Positions 37,291 to 46,061 of a stretch of 64,000 nucleotides of DNA are shown here, piece by piece. The position numbers and the translations under genes are program-made. The notes under the pieces are model-generated. The model made no database searches, was not told the DNA's origin, and was given only the letters and a program-made list of their open reading frames with translations. The stretch is from Phycisphaerales bacterium (lineage in GTDB: Bacteria > Planctomycetota > Phycisphaerae > Phycisphaerales > UBA1924): NCBI GenBank assembly GCA_016709445.1, contig JADJMV010000006.1, positions 1-64,000 of the forward strand, in the 5' to 3' direction. How positions within the stretch are numbered: position 1 is the first letter of the stretch; every line of letters begins with the position of its first letter.

Positions 37291-37329
37291 CCAAAACGAA
37301 CCGGGGCCCCGGTGATATCCGGGGCCCCG
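37291..37329 (-). terminator. Rho-independent terminator of the sigma-factor gene
   Basis: On the minus strand arms CGGGGCCCCGG and CCGGGGCCCCG with loop ATATCA are followed by TTCGTTTTGG. It is about 20 bases beyond the stop of the sigma-70 gene and upstream of pilT. Confidence 0.8.
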
Positions 37330-37349
37330 AGGGGTGCATGTCTCGGCGG

Positions 37350-38450
37350 TCAGTCGACCGCCACGGCGGGCCGGGGCTCGGCGCCGTTCTCGGGGCCTTC
37401 GGCGCCCTCTTCCTCGGCGGGGCGGTTGCCCAAGAAGCTCGCCTCCAGCGTCAGGCGGATCTTCTCCATCGCCTTGTTCTGGATCTGGCGCACGCGCTCC
37501 TTGGTCACCCCGATGATCTGCCCGACCTGCTCGAGCGTCATCGGCTTTTCCTCGCCGCTCTCAAGCCCGAAGCGGTGCTCGATCACCGTCCGCTCGACCT
37601 CGGTCAGGTCGGCCCGGTTCTCGGTCACGATCCGTTTGACCTCTTCCGCGGCGTCCTTTTCAAAGCCCTCCCGCTTGGCCTCCACGTAGTTCGACTTCTC
37701 CAGCTTGGGGTCGAAATCGGTGGGGAACCGCTGGCGGTACTTGCTGAGCTTCATGCCCTGACGGCTGAAGGCCTTCAGGATCGCCCGGCAGGCGTACGTC
37801 GAGAACTTGTACCCACGCCCCGCGTCGAACTTGTCGACCGCGCGGAGCAGGGCCATGTTGCCCTCGCTGACCAGGTCGGCGAAGTCCACCTCGCTCATGC
37901 GGGTGCGTTTGGCCATGGCCAGCACCAGGGCGAGGTTGGTCTCGGCGATCTGCTCACGGATCTTCTCGGCCCGGCGGTGCCAGCTCAGGATCTGCTCGGC
38001 GTGCTCGGGCGTCGGCTGACGCGAGGCGCCCGACCAGACCTCCTGCTGGATCTTCCACACCCGGTAGCGGGCGTAGTTGAACTGGTGGAACAGCACCCGC
38101 TCCTCGGCGCCCGTGAGGATCACCTGCTGGGAGCTCTTGACAGTCCGGCTGCTCCGAGAACTCGAGAGGTCGTCCATCACCGGGTGGTACCAGGTGGTGT
38201 CCGGCTTCTGGATGTCCGGGGCCTTGTCGTAGATCATCTCGTCGGCGTTCTTCTCGTAGAACACCGGGCTGTCGATGAAATCCTGCTCCTCGCTGAGCAG
38301 GTGCTTGAGCAGACGCTCGTCCTCGGCGCTCAGCCGCTTGGTTGTGGCGGAACGGCCCTCGGGCGCGGTCGACGCCGCCAACCCGACGCGGTGGCGGCGA
38401 CGCACCTGCTCGAGCGGTGTCAGCTTGCGGTTCTGCCTGGTCTGGTTCAT
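37350..38450 (-). CDS. RNA polymerase sigma factor, sigma-70 family
   Basis: A 366-residue non-ECF sigma factor. Region 2 has NLALVLAMAKRTRMSEVDFA, LVSEGNMALLRAVDKFDAGR and GYKFSTYACRAILKAFSRQG, and region 4 has MTLEQVGQIIGVTKERVRQI followed by QNKAMEKIRLTLEA. The N-terminal about 165 residues are not the usual region 1.1/1.2 but a charged stretch with LSAEDERLLKHLLSEEQDF and a TGAEERVLFHQFNYARYRV segment similar to region 1.2. Region 3 is short. It is not the housekeeping factor by length and likely represents a Phycisphaerae group 2/3 type. AGGAAG precedes ATG 38450. Targets are unknown. Confidence 0.87.
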   Translation of the reverse strand: MNQTRQNRKLTPLEQVRRRHRVGLAASTAPEGRSATTKRLSAEDERLLKHLLSEEQDFIDSPVFYEKNADEMIYDKAPDIQKPDTTWYHPVMDDLSSSRSSRTVKSSQQVILTGAEERVLFHQFNYARYRVWKIQQEVWSGASRQPTPEHAEQILSWHRRAEKIREQIAETNLALVLAMAKRTRMSEVDFADLVSEGNMALLRAVDKFDAGRGYKFSTYACRAILKAFSRQGMKLSKYRQRFPTDFDPKLEKSNYVEAKREGFEKDAAEEVKRIVTENRADLTEVERTVIEHRFGLESGEEKPMTLEQVGQIIGVTKERVRQIQNKAMEKIRLTLEASFLGNRPAEEEGAEGPENGAEPRPAVAVD

Positions 38451-38874
38451 CCGATTCTTCCTTGCCTGCCTCGGCCTATCTTCCCAACGCCCCGCACGAT
38501 TCCCCGTCCTGACGCCGGCCGCGCCGTGGGGCTGTCCATGCAGCCCGAGCCCGCGGCCTCCCATAGCGTACCGCGCCGGCTTCCCTCTTACGCATTCCGA
38601 TCAGGCCGGGTTTCAGTTTCTCGAAGACTGAGAGAAAGCCCTGAACGCCGCGTCCGTGCCCCGCAGCGAACCCCACACATCGTCCTCACGCCGGGGTCCG
38701 AAAACCCCACGAGAAGCTCCGCTTCAGGCGAGACCGAGAATCTGGACGCCATCCTGCCGTCCGGTCCCGGGCCAACCAGCTTACCTAGAATCGACGAGGA
38801 CGCAAGCCCAAGCAGTCGTTTTCTATCGTTTGAATTTGTATGGTATTTGATCGGCATCTTGCAAGGAGGTCCCG
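38451..38874. promoter_or_regulatory. Divergent intergenic region between the sigma factor and sod
   Basis: 424 bases with no supported gene. The 50 bases before sod (38818-38860) are much more AT-rich than the surroundings and contain TATGGT at 38839-38844, a possible -10 element, with no convincing -35. AAGGAGG at 38862-38868 is the sod ribosome binding site. Promoters for the sigma gene must also lie in this gap. Confidence 0.35.
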
Positions 38875-39495
<621 letters not shown>

Positions 39496-39593
39496 GTCGG
39501 TCGCCAGCCCGGATCGCTCGCCGTCCCTGTCGGATCCCGCCGCCCTGGGTCGGGCGCCGGCGGTGCGATCGGGCGGTCATTGCGGAGTCACAT

Positions 39594-40811
39594 ATGCCAT
39601 TTGATCCTGAACGTTCGCTGGCGGAGGTCCGGCACGAGTTCGGCGAGCACGGTGGCGTGAACATGTCGATCGAAGCCTCGACCACCTTCACGGTGCTCGA
39701 TGCCGAGTTGATGCCCGAGATCTTCCAGGGCCATCGCGGCCCCGAGGGCGGGTGCTACCTCTATGGGCGGCACTTCAACCCGACGGTGTACGTGCTGGGC
39801 CGATACCTCGCCGCCCTGGAAGGGACGGGCGCCGCCTACTGCACCGCGAGCGGCATGAGCGCGATCTCCAGCACCATCATGCAGATGTGTTCACCCGGCG
39901 ACCACGTGATCGCCTCGGACACGATCTACGGCGGCACTTTCGCCCTGCTCGGGGAGTTCCTGCCGGCAAAGGCCGGGATCAGCGTGACGTTTGTCGATAT
40001 CTCGGACCACGAGGCGGTGGCCCTGGCATTCCGGGACCGGACGCGCCTGGTGTTCTGCGAGTCGATCGCGAACCCGACCCTCGCGGTCGCGGACATCCCG
40101 GCCCTGGCCGGCCTCGCCCATGGCCACGGGGCCCGGCTCGTGGTGGACAACACGTTCGCCCCGCTCGTCCTCTCGCCCGCGCAGCTCGGCGCCGATGTGG
40201 TGGTCCACAGCCTGACCAAGTTCATCGGCGGGGCCTCGGACATCATCGCCGGGGCGGTGTGCGCCTCCCAGGAGTTCATCATCGAGCTGATGGACCTCCA
40301 CACGGGTGCTCTCATGCTCCTCGGGCCCACGATGGACCCGAAAGTTGCCCACGAGTTGGCGCTGCGCCTGCCGCACCTCGGCATGCGCATGCGGGAGCAT
40401 TCGCGCCGGGCGCAGGCCTTTGCCGAGCGGATGGCCGAGCTGGGGCTCGCCGTCACCTACCCCGGTCTGCCCAGCCACCCCCAGTACGGGGTGCTCAAGC
40501 GGATCGGCAACGAGGGATTCGGCGCCGGCGGGTTGCTGACGCTCGACACGGGCTCCAAGGAACGGGCGTTCGAACTCATGGAAGGGCTGCAGAACGACCA
40601 CCGATTCGGCTATCTCGCGGTCAGTCTCGGCTATTTCGACACCCTCATGTCCTGCTCGGCCAGCTCGACCTCGAGCGAACTCTCCGACGAAGCGCTCCGC
40701 CAGGCGGGGATCCAGCCCGGGCTCGTGCGCTTCAGCATCGGCTACACCGGCACGCTGGAGCAACGCTGGGCCCAGTTCGAGGACACACTGCGTAGAGTCG
40801 GAGTGTTATGA
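39594..40811 (+). CDS. Cys/Met metabolism PLP-dependent lyase (methionine gamma-lyase family)
   Basis: A 405-residue trans-sulfuration-family enzyme. Motifs: GRHFNPTVYVLGRYLAALEG, YCTASGMSAISSTIMQMCSP, DTIYGGTFALLGEFLPAKAG, VVDNTFAPLVLSPAQLGADV, and VHSLTKFIGGASDIIAG with the PLP lysine at K209. The C-terminus has LVRFSIGYTGTLEQRW. The family includes methionine gamma-lyase, cystathionine lyases and O-acylhomoserine sulfhydrylases. The SASTSSELSDEAL insertion region fits methionine gamma-lyase-like members. Substrate is uncertain. The stop overlaps the next ATG (ATGA). Confidence 0.87.
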   Translation: MPFDPERSLAEVRHEFGEHGGVNMSIEASTTFTVLDAELMPEIFQGHRGPEGGCYLYGRHFNPTVYVLGRYLAALEGTGAAYCTASGMSAISSTIMQMCSPGDHVIASDTIYGGTFALLGEFLPAKAGISVTFVDISDHEAVALAFRDRTRLVFCESIANPTLAVADIPALAGLAHGHGARLVVDNTFAPLVLSPAQLGADVVVHSLTKFIGGASDIIAGAVCASQEFIIELMDLHTGALMLLGPTMDPKVAHELALRLPHLGMRMREHSRRAQAFAERMAELGLAVTYPGLPSHPQYGVLKRIGNEGFGAGGLLTLDTGSKERAFELMEGLQNDHRFGYLAVSLGYFDTLMSCSASSTSSELSDEALRQAGIQPGLVRFSIGYTGTLEQRWAQFEDTLRRVGVL

Positions 40812-41296
40812 CCGATCCGCGCTTCCACAACCCGCCGCTCAAGCGGCACCCCTCGCTCCAGCCACTCTCCAGAGAGCACTACAACGGGCTGACGCTTGCA
40901 CGCCAACTGCGTGAGGCGGCCCTCGGCGACGAAGCGGTAAGGCGGCGGGCCGCGGAACAGCTCGCCGGGGCTTGGGCCGAGGAACTCGAGGCGCACTTCG
41001 CCGACGAGGAGTTCCTGGTCGGGCCTCTAGTGGATCCGAGCGATCGGGCCCGGCTGGTGGAGGAGCACCGCTCCCTCGAGCGGCACGCCCGGATGGCCAT
41101 GGAGAACCCCGAGGCGCCCTCTGGGGAGTGGCTGCAGCAGACCGGAGCGATGCTCGAACGGCACATCCGCTGGGAAGAGCGGGAGCTGTTCCCGGCTGCG
41201 GAGCGGGCCGGCGGCGAGGCCCTCGATGGGATGGCAGCGGAGGTGGAGCGCATCCATCGCGATCGTCCGGGCTCCCGGCGCCGGCAGGAGCAGTAG
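40808..41296 (+). CDS. Hemerythrin-like HHE domain protein
   Basis: A 162-residue four-helix protein with the spaced His/Glu ligands of bacterial HHE domains: LQPLSREHYNGLTLARQL, ELEAHFADEEFLVGPLV, LVEEHRSLERHARMAME, and MLERHIRWEERELFPAAE. These bind a di-iron centre used for oxygen, NO or iron handling. The gene overlaps the upstream lyase gene by four bases. The C-terminus (PGSRRRQEQ) is basic. Exact role unknown. Confidence 0.85.
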   Translation: MTDPRFHNPPLKRHPSLQPLSREHYNGLTLARQLREAALGDEAVRRRAAEQLAGAWAEELEAHFADEEFLVGPLVDPSDRARLVEEHRSLERHARMAMENPEAPSGEWLQQTGAMLERHIRWEERELFPAAERAGGEALDGMAAEVERIHRDRPGSRRRQEQ

Positions 41297-41382
41297 TGAG
41301 CCGTTGGCGGTCGATCCGAATCCGGACCCACCACCCCGTTCGAACAAACCGGTGCCGAGCAAGTGCGGCGGGGAGGTTTGCC

Positions 41383-42009
41383 ATGCGAGCGCGTGTGAGA
41401 CAGGATCGAGGCGGCCAGGGCCGCGAGCGGCGTCCGGCGGTGCGGTGGCTCGGGACGGCGGTGGCGATGTTCGCGGGGCTCGTCGGGTGCGGGCCGCGGG
41501 TCCAGAGTGCCGCGTCTTCGGGCGCCGGGCCTGATGTTCTGGCGCGGACGGTCAACGGGATCGACGGCGGGGCGCAGGATCTCAGTCTCTACCGGGGCCG
41601 CGTGGTGCTTATTGTCAATGTCGCCAGCCGGTGTGGTTACACGCCGCAATACGAGTCGCTGGAGTCGCTCTACACCTCTCGGGAGGGGCGGGGCCTGGTG
41701 ATCCTCGGCTTCCCCAGCAACGACTTTCTCGGCCAGGAGCCGGGCACCAACGAAGAGATCGCGGCATTCTGCTCCACAAAGTATCACGTGACGTTTCCGA
41801 TGTTCGAGAAGGTGCATGTGAAGGGCTCGGACGCCGCCCCGCTCTTCCGGGAGCTGGCGTCCGTTGCCGGCGAGCCGGGCTGGAACTTCAACAAGTATCT
41901 GATCGATCGCGAGGGGCATGTCGTCGCCCGCTTCGCGTCCGGTGTCCGCCCCGACGACCCGGGCTTGCTCGCGAGGATCGACGCGCTGCTCGGCCCCACG
42001 GGTGGCTGA
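41383..42009 (+). CDS. Glutathione peroxidase family lipoprotein
   Basis: A 208-residue thiol peroxidase. The N-terminus ends in AVAMFAGLVGC, a lipobox with cysteine near residue 36, so it is probably a lipoprotein. The peroxidase fold has LSLYRGRVVLIVNVASRCGY (active-site C84 rather than selenocysteine), ILGFPSNDFLGQEPGTNEEI and a terminal WNFNKYLIDREGHVVARF. Such cysteine forms usually use thioredoxin. GGGAGG lies upstream of ATG 41383. Longer in-frame starts would overlap the hemerythrin gene. Confidence 0.87.
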   Translation: MRARVRQDRGGQGRERRPAVRWLGTAVAMFAGLVGCGPRVQSAASSGAGPDVLARTVNGIDGGAQDLSLYRGRVVLIVNVASRCGYTPQYESLESLYTSREGRGLVILGFPSNDFLGQEPGTNEEIAAFCSTKYHVTFPMFEKVHVKGSDAAPLFRELASVAGEPGWNFNKYLIDREGHVVARFASGVRPDDPGLLARIDALLGPTGG

Positions 42010-42092
42010 GTGCGACCCGAAGCAACTCGAATGGCATGCCTGAGCGGTGGGGGGGGTCTGGACGCCCTGACTCCAGAGCGATGTCGGGCCGA

Positions 42093-43280
42093 TCACCCTC
42101 CGCCGAGCAGGTCGGCGATGATGTCGAGGCCCTGTTCGAGCTTGTTGCGAGGCGTGGCAAAGCTCAGCCGGAAATGGGTGTCGCGATCGCTGAACACGCC
42201 CCCGGGAATCATCAGCACATTCCGCTCGACCGCGCGTTCCACGAATTGCGTTCCCGTGAGCTTGAGCCGGTCCGGCACGCGAACGAAGGCGTAGAAGGCG
42301 CCGGAGGGGTGGGCGACATCGGTCAGACCTCCGAGGCGATCGACGACGAGGTCGCGCCGCGCCTGGTAGTCCCGGATCATCGGACTCATGTCGACATCCA
42401 GCGCGGCAATGCAGCCCCACTGGGCCATGGAGGGCGGACACACGTAGGTGTACTGCTGGAACTTGGCCATCTCGGCGATCAACGCCCGGGGTCCGGCGGC
42501 GTATCCCATGCGCCATCCCGTCACGCCGTAGGTCTTGCCGAAGCCCCGGACGAGGAGCACATCCTCGCTTGCCCCCGCGAAGCGTGCCGGGCTCGCGGCC
42601 TTGCGCCCGACCGGCTCGCCGGCCGAGCGGTCGGTCAGCCCGTCTTCGAAGGTAAAGGCGTCATAGATCTCGTCGGAGATCAGCAGCACGCCGCGCCGGC
42701 GGCAGAGTTCCAGCAGATCGCGGCATTCCTCGCGGGTGGCGACCACGCCGGTCGGGTTCCCCGGCGAGCAGGCGAGCACCGCCTTGGTGCGGCTGGTCAG
42801 GAGCGGCTCGACCCGCTCGGCGGTCAGGCGGAAGTCGGGGTAGGTGTCGCAGCGAACGGCCCTGCCCCCGCAGATGTTCGCCAGATAGGGATAGAGCACG
42901 AAGTATGGGTCGGGGATGACGAATTCATCCCCGGGGCCGATGATCGCCAGCATGGCCAGCAGCAGCGCACCCGATGTGCCGCTCGTGACCAGCAGCGTGG
43001 GGTCGCCCCCGCCACCGAATCGCCAGCCCAGGTCGTGCGAGAGCTCCCGCTCGATGCGGGCGCGGAGCTCGGCGACGCCCTGCGTCAGCGTGTATCCGTT
43101 GCGGTCGCCCTCGATCGCCTCGACGGCCGCCCTCTTGATCGCGTCGGGTACTTGGAAGTCGGGCTGGCCGATCGAGAGATTGATCGGATCCGTGAGATGG
43201 GCGGCCAACTCGAAGACGCGACGGATCCCGGATACCTGAATCCCGCGGGGCCGATCGCAAAGCAGGGCGTCGATGTTCAT
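42093..43280 (-). CDS. Class I/II pyridoxal-phosphate aminotransferase
   Basis: A 395-residue fold-type I aminotransferase: INLSIGQPDFQVPDAIKRA, NGYTLTQGVAELRARI, LLVTSGTSGALLLAM, IPDPYFVLYPYLANICGG, ACSPGNPTGVVATREE, LLISDEIYDAFTFED (PLP Asp), and LVRGFGKTYGVTGWRMGYAA (Schiff-base lysine). Closest to aspartate/aromatic aminotransferases of the AspC family. The ATG at 43280 is used; a GTG at 43301 is in frame. Convergent with the peroxidase gene. Confidence 0.9.
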   Translation of the reverse strand: MNIDALLCDRPRGIQVSGIRRVFELAAHLTDPINLSIGQPDFQVPDAIKRAAVEAIEGDRNGYTLTQGVAELRARIERELSHDLGWRFGGGGDPTLLVTSGTSGALLLAMLAIIGPGDEFVIPDPYFVLYPYLANICGGRAVRCDTYPDFRLTAERVEPLLTSRTKAVLACSPGNPTGVVATREECRDLLELCRRRGVLLISDEIYDAFTFEDGLTDRSAGEPVGRKAASPARFAGASEDVLLVRGFGKTYGVTGWRMGYAAGPRALIAEMAKFQQYTYVCPPSMAQWGCIAALDVDMSPMIRDYQARRDLVVDRLGGLTDVAHPSGAFYAFVRVPDRLKLTGTQFVERAVERNVLMIPGGVFSDRDTHFRLSFATPRNKLEQGLDIIADLLGGG

Positions 43281-43349
43281 GGCAAAACGATACCGCTCCA
43301 CCGGCGGACCCGGCGGAGCGGCGGATTCGAGCGTGCGATTCTCGGGCGA

Positions 43350-43505
43350 TCAGCGGCTGATGGTCTTGCGGAGGCCCAGGGCGCCCTCCTTGCGGACATC
43401 GATCTTCTTGTCCGCCACCATTTTCGAGACGCGCTCGGCGCGGGTGAGCACGGAGCGCTTGCCCGCGAGATTGCCCTTGGTCTTCAGCGAACGATCGAGG
43501 CTCAT
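43350..43505 (-). CDS. Small basic protein of the Planctomycetes/Verrucomicrobia/Chlamydiae type
   Basis: A 51-residue highly basic protein. It starts MSLDRSLKTKGNLAGKRSVL and continues TRAERVSKMVADKKIDV, ending GALGLRKTISR. This pattern (MS.D.SLK.KG.L...R.VL.R.ER) is that of a conserved small basic protein restricted to Planctomycetes, Verrucomicrobia, Chlamydiae and relatives, suspected to bind rRNA or ribosomes. The TGA is at 43350-43352. It is short but the family match is good. It lies between two other minus-strand genes. Confidence 0.8.
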   Translation of the reverse strand: MSLDRSLKTKGNLAGKRSVLTRAERVSKMVADKKIDVRKEGALGLRKTISR

Positions 43506-43539
43506 GGCGACAATCTCCAGATCTGCCGACCCCGCGGGG

Positions 43540-44319
43540 TCAGTACAACTTCCAGTATGCGTCGGCGAAATCCCAGATGCCGCCGGCCTTCTTCCAAGCC
43601 GCCCCAGCCGCCCGGACTTGCTCCAGGTATTGCCGGGCTTCCTGGCTACCCGTCTCGCCGCTGGGGACTCCCTTCGCGGCGATCAGAGAATACAGGGGAC
43701 CATCCTTGCGCTTCAGAGTGCCCGGATCAACCTCCGCGAAGGCTTCGATCCCCCTCGTGGCCAGAGCCGAGATTGCTGAGTGGACCGCGGACTCATCCAG
43801 CTTGGCGGCCAGGTGGAGGTAGTTGTTCTTCTTCTGTCGGGGATCCCTGTCGGTCGATCCGGCCGCGGTGATGAACTTGCCGCCGCCCCCGGTGCGGGGC
43901 GGTTTGCTCGCGTTCGTATTTTGACCGGTCGTTGGCTTCGGATCTGCCCCCTCGGGCCGGTCGTTGCCCAGTCCCACTTCCTTTGGGGAGTCACCCAGGA
44001 CCGAGGCGAGCATGGCCTGGTCGGTCTTCGCCCGTTCCTGGCCGCGGTAGTAGCCGAGGGTCCATGCCCCCAGGAACCCCGCGAGGCAGACCGCCAGCGC
44101 GACGCCGGCGAAGACGAGTGGCATGTGCACGACGCCGCCGACGACCCGGACGGGTGCTTCCGGGGCGCCGGATGGTTCCGGGGCCGCGGTCCGGTCGGTG
44201 GCTTTGGGCGCGGGTTCCGTCCGTGTTTCCGCGGGCTCGGGGAGGCGGTGCTCGACAGCGCGGGCGCGCCCGGTCTGGAGCAGGTCGAACAGGGGAGTTG
44301 TGGCGCGGCGCCCGGGCAT
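43540..44319 (-). CDS. Membrane-anchored protein of unknown function
   Basis: A 259-residue protein: a cytoplasmic Pro/Glu-rich N-terminus of about 65 residues, one transmembrane helix (MPLVFAGVALAVCLAGFLGA), a linker rich in Asn/Pro/Gly/Thr, and a C-terminal domain (NNYLHLAAKLDESAVHSAIS, EAFAEVDPGTLKRKDGPLYS and LIAAKGVPSGETGSQE) of about 100 residues. The domain layout is reminiscent of SPOR-type proteins, but the sequence is not close enough to claim it. It is divergent from nuoI. Confidence 0.65.
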   Translation of the reverse strand: MPGRRATTPLFDLLQTGRARAVEHRLPEPAETRTEPAPKATDRTAAPEPSGAPEAPVRVVGGVVHMPLVFAGVALAVCLAGFLGAWTLGYYRGQERAKTDQAMLASVLGDSPKEVGLGNDRPEGADPKPTTGQNTNASKPPRTGGGGKFITAAGSTDRDPRQKKNNYLHLAAKLDESAVHSAISALATRGIEAFAEVDPGTLKRKDGPLYSLIAAKGVPSGETGSQEARQYLEQVRAAGAAWKKAGGIWDFADAYWKLY

Positions 44320-44381
44320 GACGGCATTCTACGGCGGCGGGGCTCCGGGCGGTTCGGCCACCCATCTATACTCCACCCGCT

Positions 44382-44927
44382 ATGGCGATCCGCGACGAAG
44401 ACATCATCGAAATCTCGGTCCCCCCGATGAACCGCATGGAGCGCGCGTACGTGCAGGAGGTCCTCCGGGGCTTCGGCACGACGATGTTCCGTCATTTCTT
44501 CTCGTCCTTCGGTCAGGGCAAGACGAGCCGATCCATGCAGTATCCGGAGGTGCGTCGCGAGCACCTGTCGGTCGAGGAGGGCGGCCTGCATGCCCCCAAC
44601 TTCCGCGGCGTGCACCGGCTGAACCGGGACGAGGCCGGGCGGGTGAAGTGCGTCGCCTGCATGATGTGCCCGACGATCTGTCCTGCGAACTGCATCCACA
44701 TCGAGGCGGCCGAGCCCTGGGACGATCGCGAGAAGTATCCGGCGAAGTTCGAGATCGACGAGCTGCGCTGCATTTTCTGCGGCATGTGCGAGGAGGCGTG
44801 CCCCGTGGACGCCATCGAACTCACGCCCGAATACGACCTTGTCGGCCTCTCCCGCCAGGAGATGGTCTTCGACAAGGAGAAGCTGCTCTCGATCTACGAC
44901 ATCACGATCGATAAGAAGCCGATGTAG
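44382..44927 (+). CDS. nuoI: NADH-quinone oxidoreductase subunit I (NuoI)
   Basis: A 181-residue 8Fe-8S ferredoxin that passes electrons within complex I. Two 4Fe-4S motifs are intact: CVACMMCPTICP beginning at residue 90 and CIFCGMCEEACP beginning at residue 130, with VDAIELTPEYDLVGLSRQEM following. The N-terminus has FFSSFGQGKTSRSMQYP. The other nuo genes are not around it; the neighbours are an unknown membrane protein and exported proteins. It might be a scattered nuo gene or a second copy. Confidence 0.9.
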   Translation: MAIRDEDIIEISVPPMNRMERAYVQEVLRGFGTTMFRHFFSSFGQGKTSRSMQYPEVRREHLSVEEGGLHAPNFRGVHRLNRDEAGRVKCVACMMCPTICPANCIHIEAAEPWDDREKYPAKFEIDELRCIFCGMCEEACPVDAIELTPEYDLVGLSRQEMVFDKEKLLSIYDITIDKKPM

Positions 44928-44971
44928 CCCCGGCCAGGCCCGGCCTCCGCGCCAAGCATGGGGGTTCGTCT

Positions 44972-44998
44972 CCCGCCCGAGAGCTCGAATCGGGCGGG
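44972..44998 (+). terminator. Possible terminator after nuoI
   Basis: Arms CCCGCCCGA and TCGGGCGGG around a nine-base loop, 45 bases after the nuoI stop. The tail is not T-rich, so intrinsic termination is uncertain. Confidence 0.35.
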
Positions 44999-45107
44999 CG
45001 GCGGTTGATCTTGGAGCATTCGGCCCCACCACCCTGAGCGACAATTCCGGGCTCCGTCCGGGTGAATTCGCGGATTCCCACCCGGTTTGGTGGCACTGCA
45101 GAATACT

Positions 45108-45118
45108 TGTGGTCTCTT
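45108..45118 (+). promoter_or_regulatory. Shared 11-mer upstream of the first VPAP-protein gene
   Basis: TGTGGTCTCTT lies 66 bases before ATG 45184; the identical 11-mer lies 69 bases before the ATG of the second paralogue. A GC hairpin GCCCGGG/CCCGGGC follows at about 45126-45145. Equal position suggests a common promoter or regulator site, or retained duplicated sequence. Confidence 0.35.
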
Positions 45119-45183
45119 CTTGGGAGAGCCCGGGTTGCGCCCGGGCCATGCCCGATGGCGTTCCTCCCAAAGAGAGTGAGATC

Positions 45184-45885
45184 ATGCTCCGAATTCCCCT
45201 CATCGTTGTCGCTGGTCTTGCCGCCGCGGCCCAGGCCGGGATCTTCAGCTTTGCCTCGGATAACGATCAGGCCAGCTTCACCTTCGCTGGGTTTGGCGGG
45301 GCAGTGACCGACGCGGCCGACGCCTCCGATCCCTTCACGCTCCTCATCGATGACGACAATGGGGCGAACAACCCGCTGAGTTACTCGGTGGAGTTCCAGG
45401 CCGACCTGCAGATCTCGTATATCCAGAGTGTGCCGCTGGGCGGCGGGCTCTTCATGCACGCCTACGGCCTCTCCGGGGATTTCGGTTTCTACGACCTGAA
45501 CTCCGGCGCTCCGATCCTGACCGCGACGGTCTCGGACGGTGGATTTACCGCCCTCGGTCTCGCGAACTCCTGGCTCAGCAGCGCGTCGGCGATTGGCGCC
45601 GACAGTGCATTGAGCGACGTGACCTACACCTGGCACCTCGCGAGCAACGCGGCGTACGGGCTGTACACCGGCGACAGCGTCGGCCCCGCGGACGACGCGG
45701 GCTTCACACTGACCTTCCTGCAGCACGACGCCGGCAGTGGGGTGGGGCTCGATAGCGCGATGCTCCCCGGAGCGAAGTGGGTCTCGGAAGGGTCGTATTC
45801 GGGCTCGGCAACCTTCGTGCCCGCCCCGGTATCCCTGGCGGCGTTCCTCGGGCTCGGGGCGATCGCCTCCCGTCGGCGGCGTTAA
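45184..45885 (+). CDS. Exported PEP-CTERM-like (VPAP) protein, paralogue 1
   Basis: A 233-residue secreted protein: signal peptide MLRIPLIVVAGLAAAAQAG, a beta-rich body (IFSFASDNDQASFTFAGF, FTLLIDDDNGANNPLSYSVE and FMHAYGLSGDFGFYDLNSG) and a C-terminal sorting-like segment VPAPVSLAAFLGLGAIASRR ending in RRRR. The Pro-Ala-Pro plus hydrophobic helix plus basic end is the layout of PEP-CTERM proteins, handled by exosortase in exopolysaccharide-producing bacteria. It is followed by a terminator and a paralogue. Function unknown; likely surface located. Confidence 0.8.
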   Translation: MLRIPLIVVAGLAAAAQAGIFSFASDNDQASFTFAGFGGAVTDAADASDPFTLLIDDDNGANNPLSYSVEFQADLQISYIQSVPLGGGLFMHAYGLSGDFGFYDLNSGAPILTATVSDGGFTALGLANSWLSSASAIGADSALSDVTYTWHLASNAAYGLYTGDSVGPADDAGFTLTFLQHDAGSGVGLDSAMLPGAKWVSEGSYSGSATFVPAPVSLAAFLGLGAIASRRRR

Positions 45886-45925
45886 GTCGAAGACCCCCCA
45901 GAACCCCCCATTTCACAGATTCTCA

Positions 45926-45954
45926 CCATCCGTCCTGCTCGGCGGATGGTTTTT
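45926..45954 (+). terminator. Rho-independent terminator between the two VPAP genes
   Basis: Arms CCATCCG and CGGATGG around a ten-base loop, then TTTTT. It separates the two paralogues into their own transcription units. Confidence 0.75.
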
Positions 45955-45982
45955 CTTGGAATCGGTGGTTTCGGCCTGGCCA

Positions 45983-45993
45983 TGTGGTCTCTT
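45983..45993 (+). promoter_or_regulatory. Shared 11-mer upstream of the second VPAP-protein gene
   Basis: TGTGGTCTCTT, identical to the copy at 45108-45118 and at nearly the same distance from the start codon (69 versus 66 bases). The ribosome binding regions (GAGAGTGAGATC and GAGAGCGAGAGATC) are also alike. Confidence 0.35.
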
Positions 45994-46061
45994 TCGGGGG
46001 TGCCCACGCCGCGCGAGCGGTGTGTCCGGCACGGATCCATGACACCGGAGAGCGAGAGATC

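Noticed and set aside
41620..41640. Selenocysteine in the glutathione peroxidase
   Set aside because: The active-site codon is TGT (Cys84), not TGA, and no SECIS is needed.
41631..43871. 746-codon plus-strand frame across the aminotransferase
   Set aside because: Starts inside the peroxidase gene and runs antisense to the aminotransferase and small basic protein; no motifs.
45090..45120. Sigma-54 promoter before the first VPAP gene (TGGCAC present)
   Set aside because: No TTGC element at the required spacing, and the copy before the second gene lacks it.
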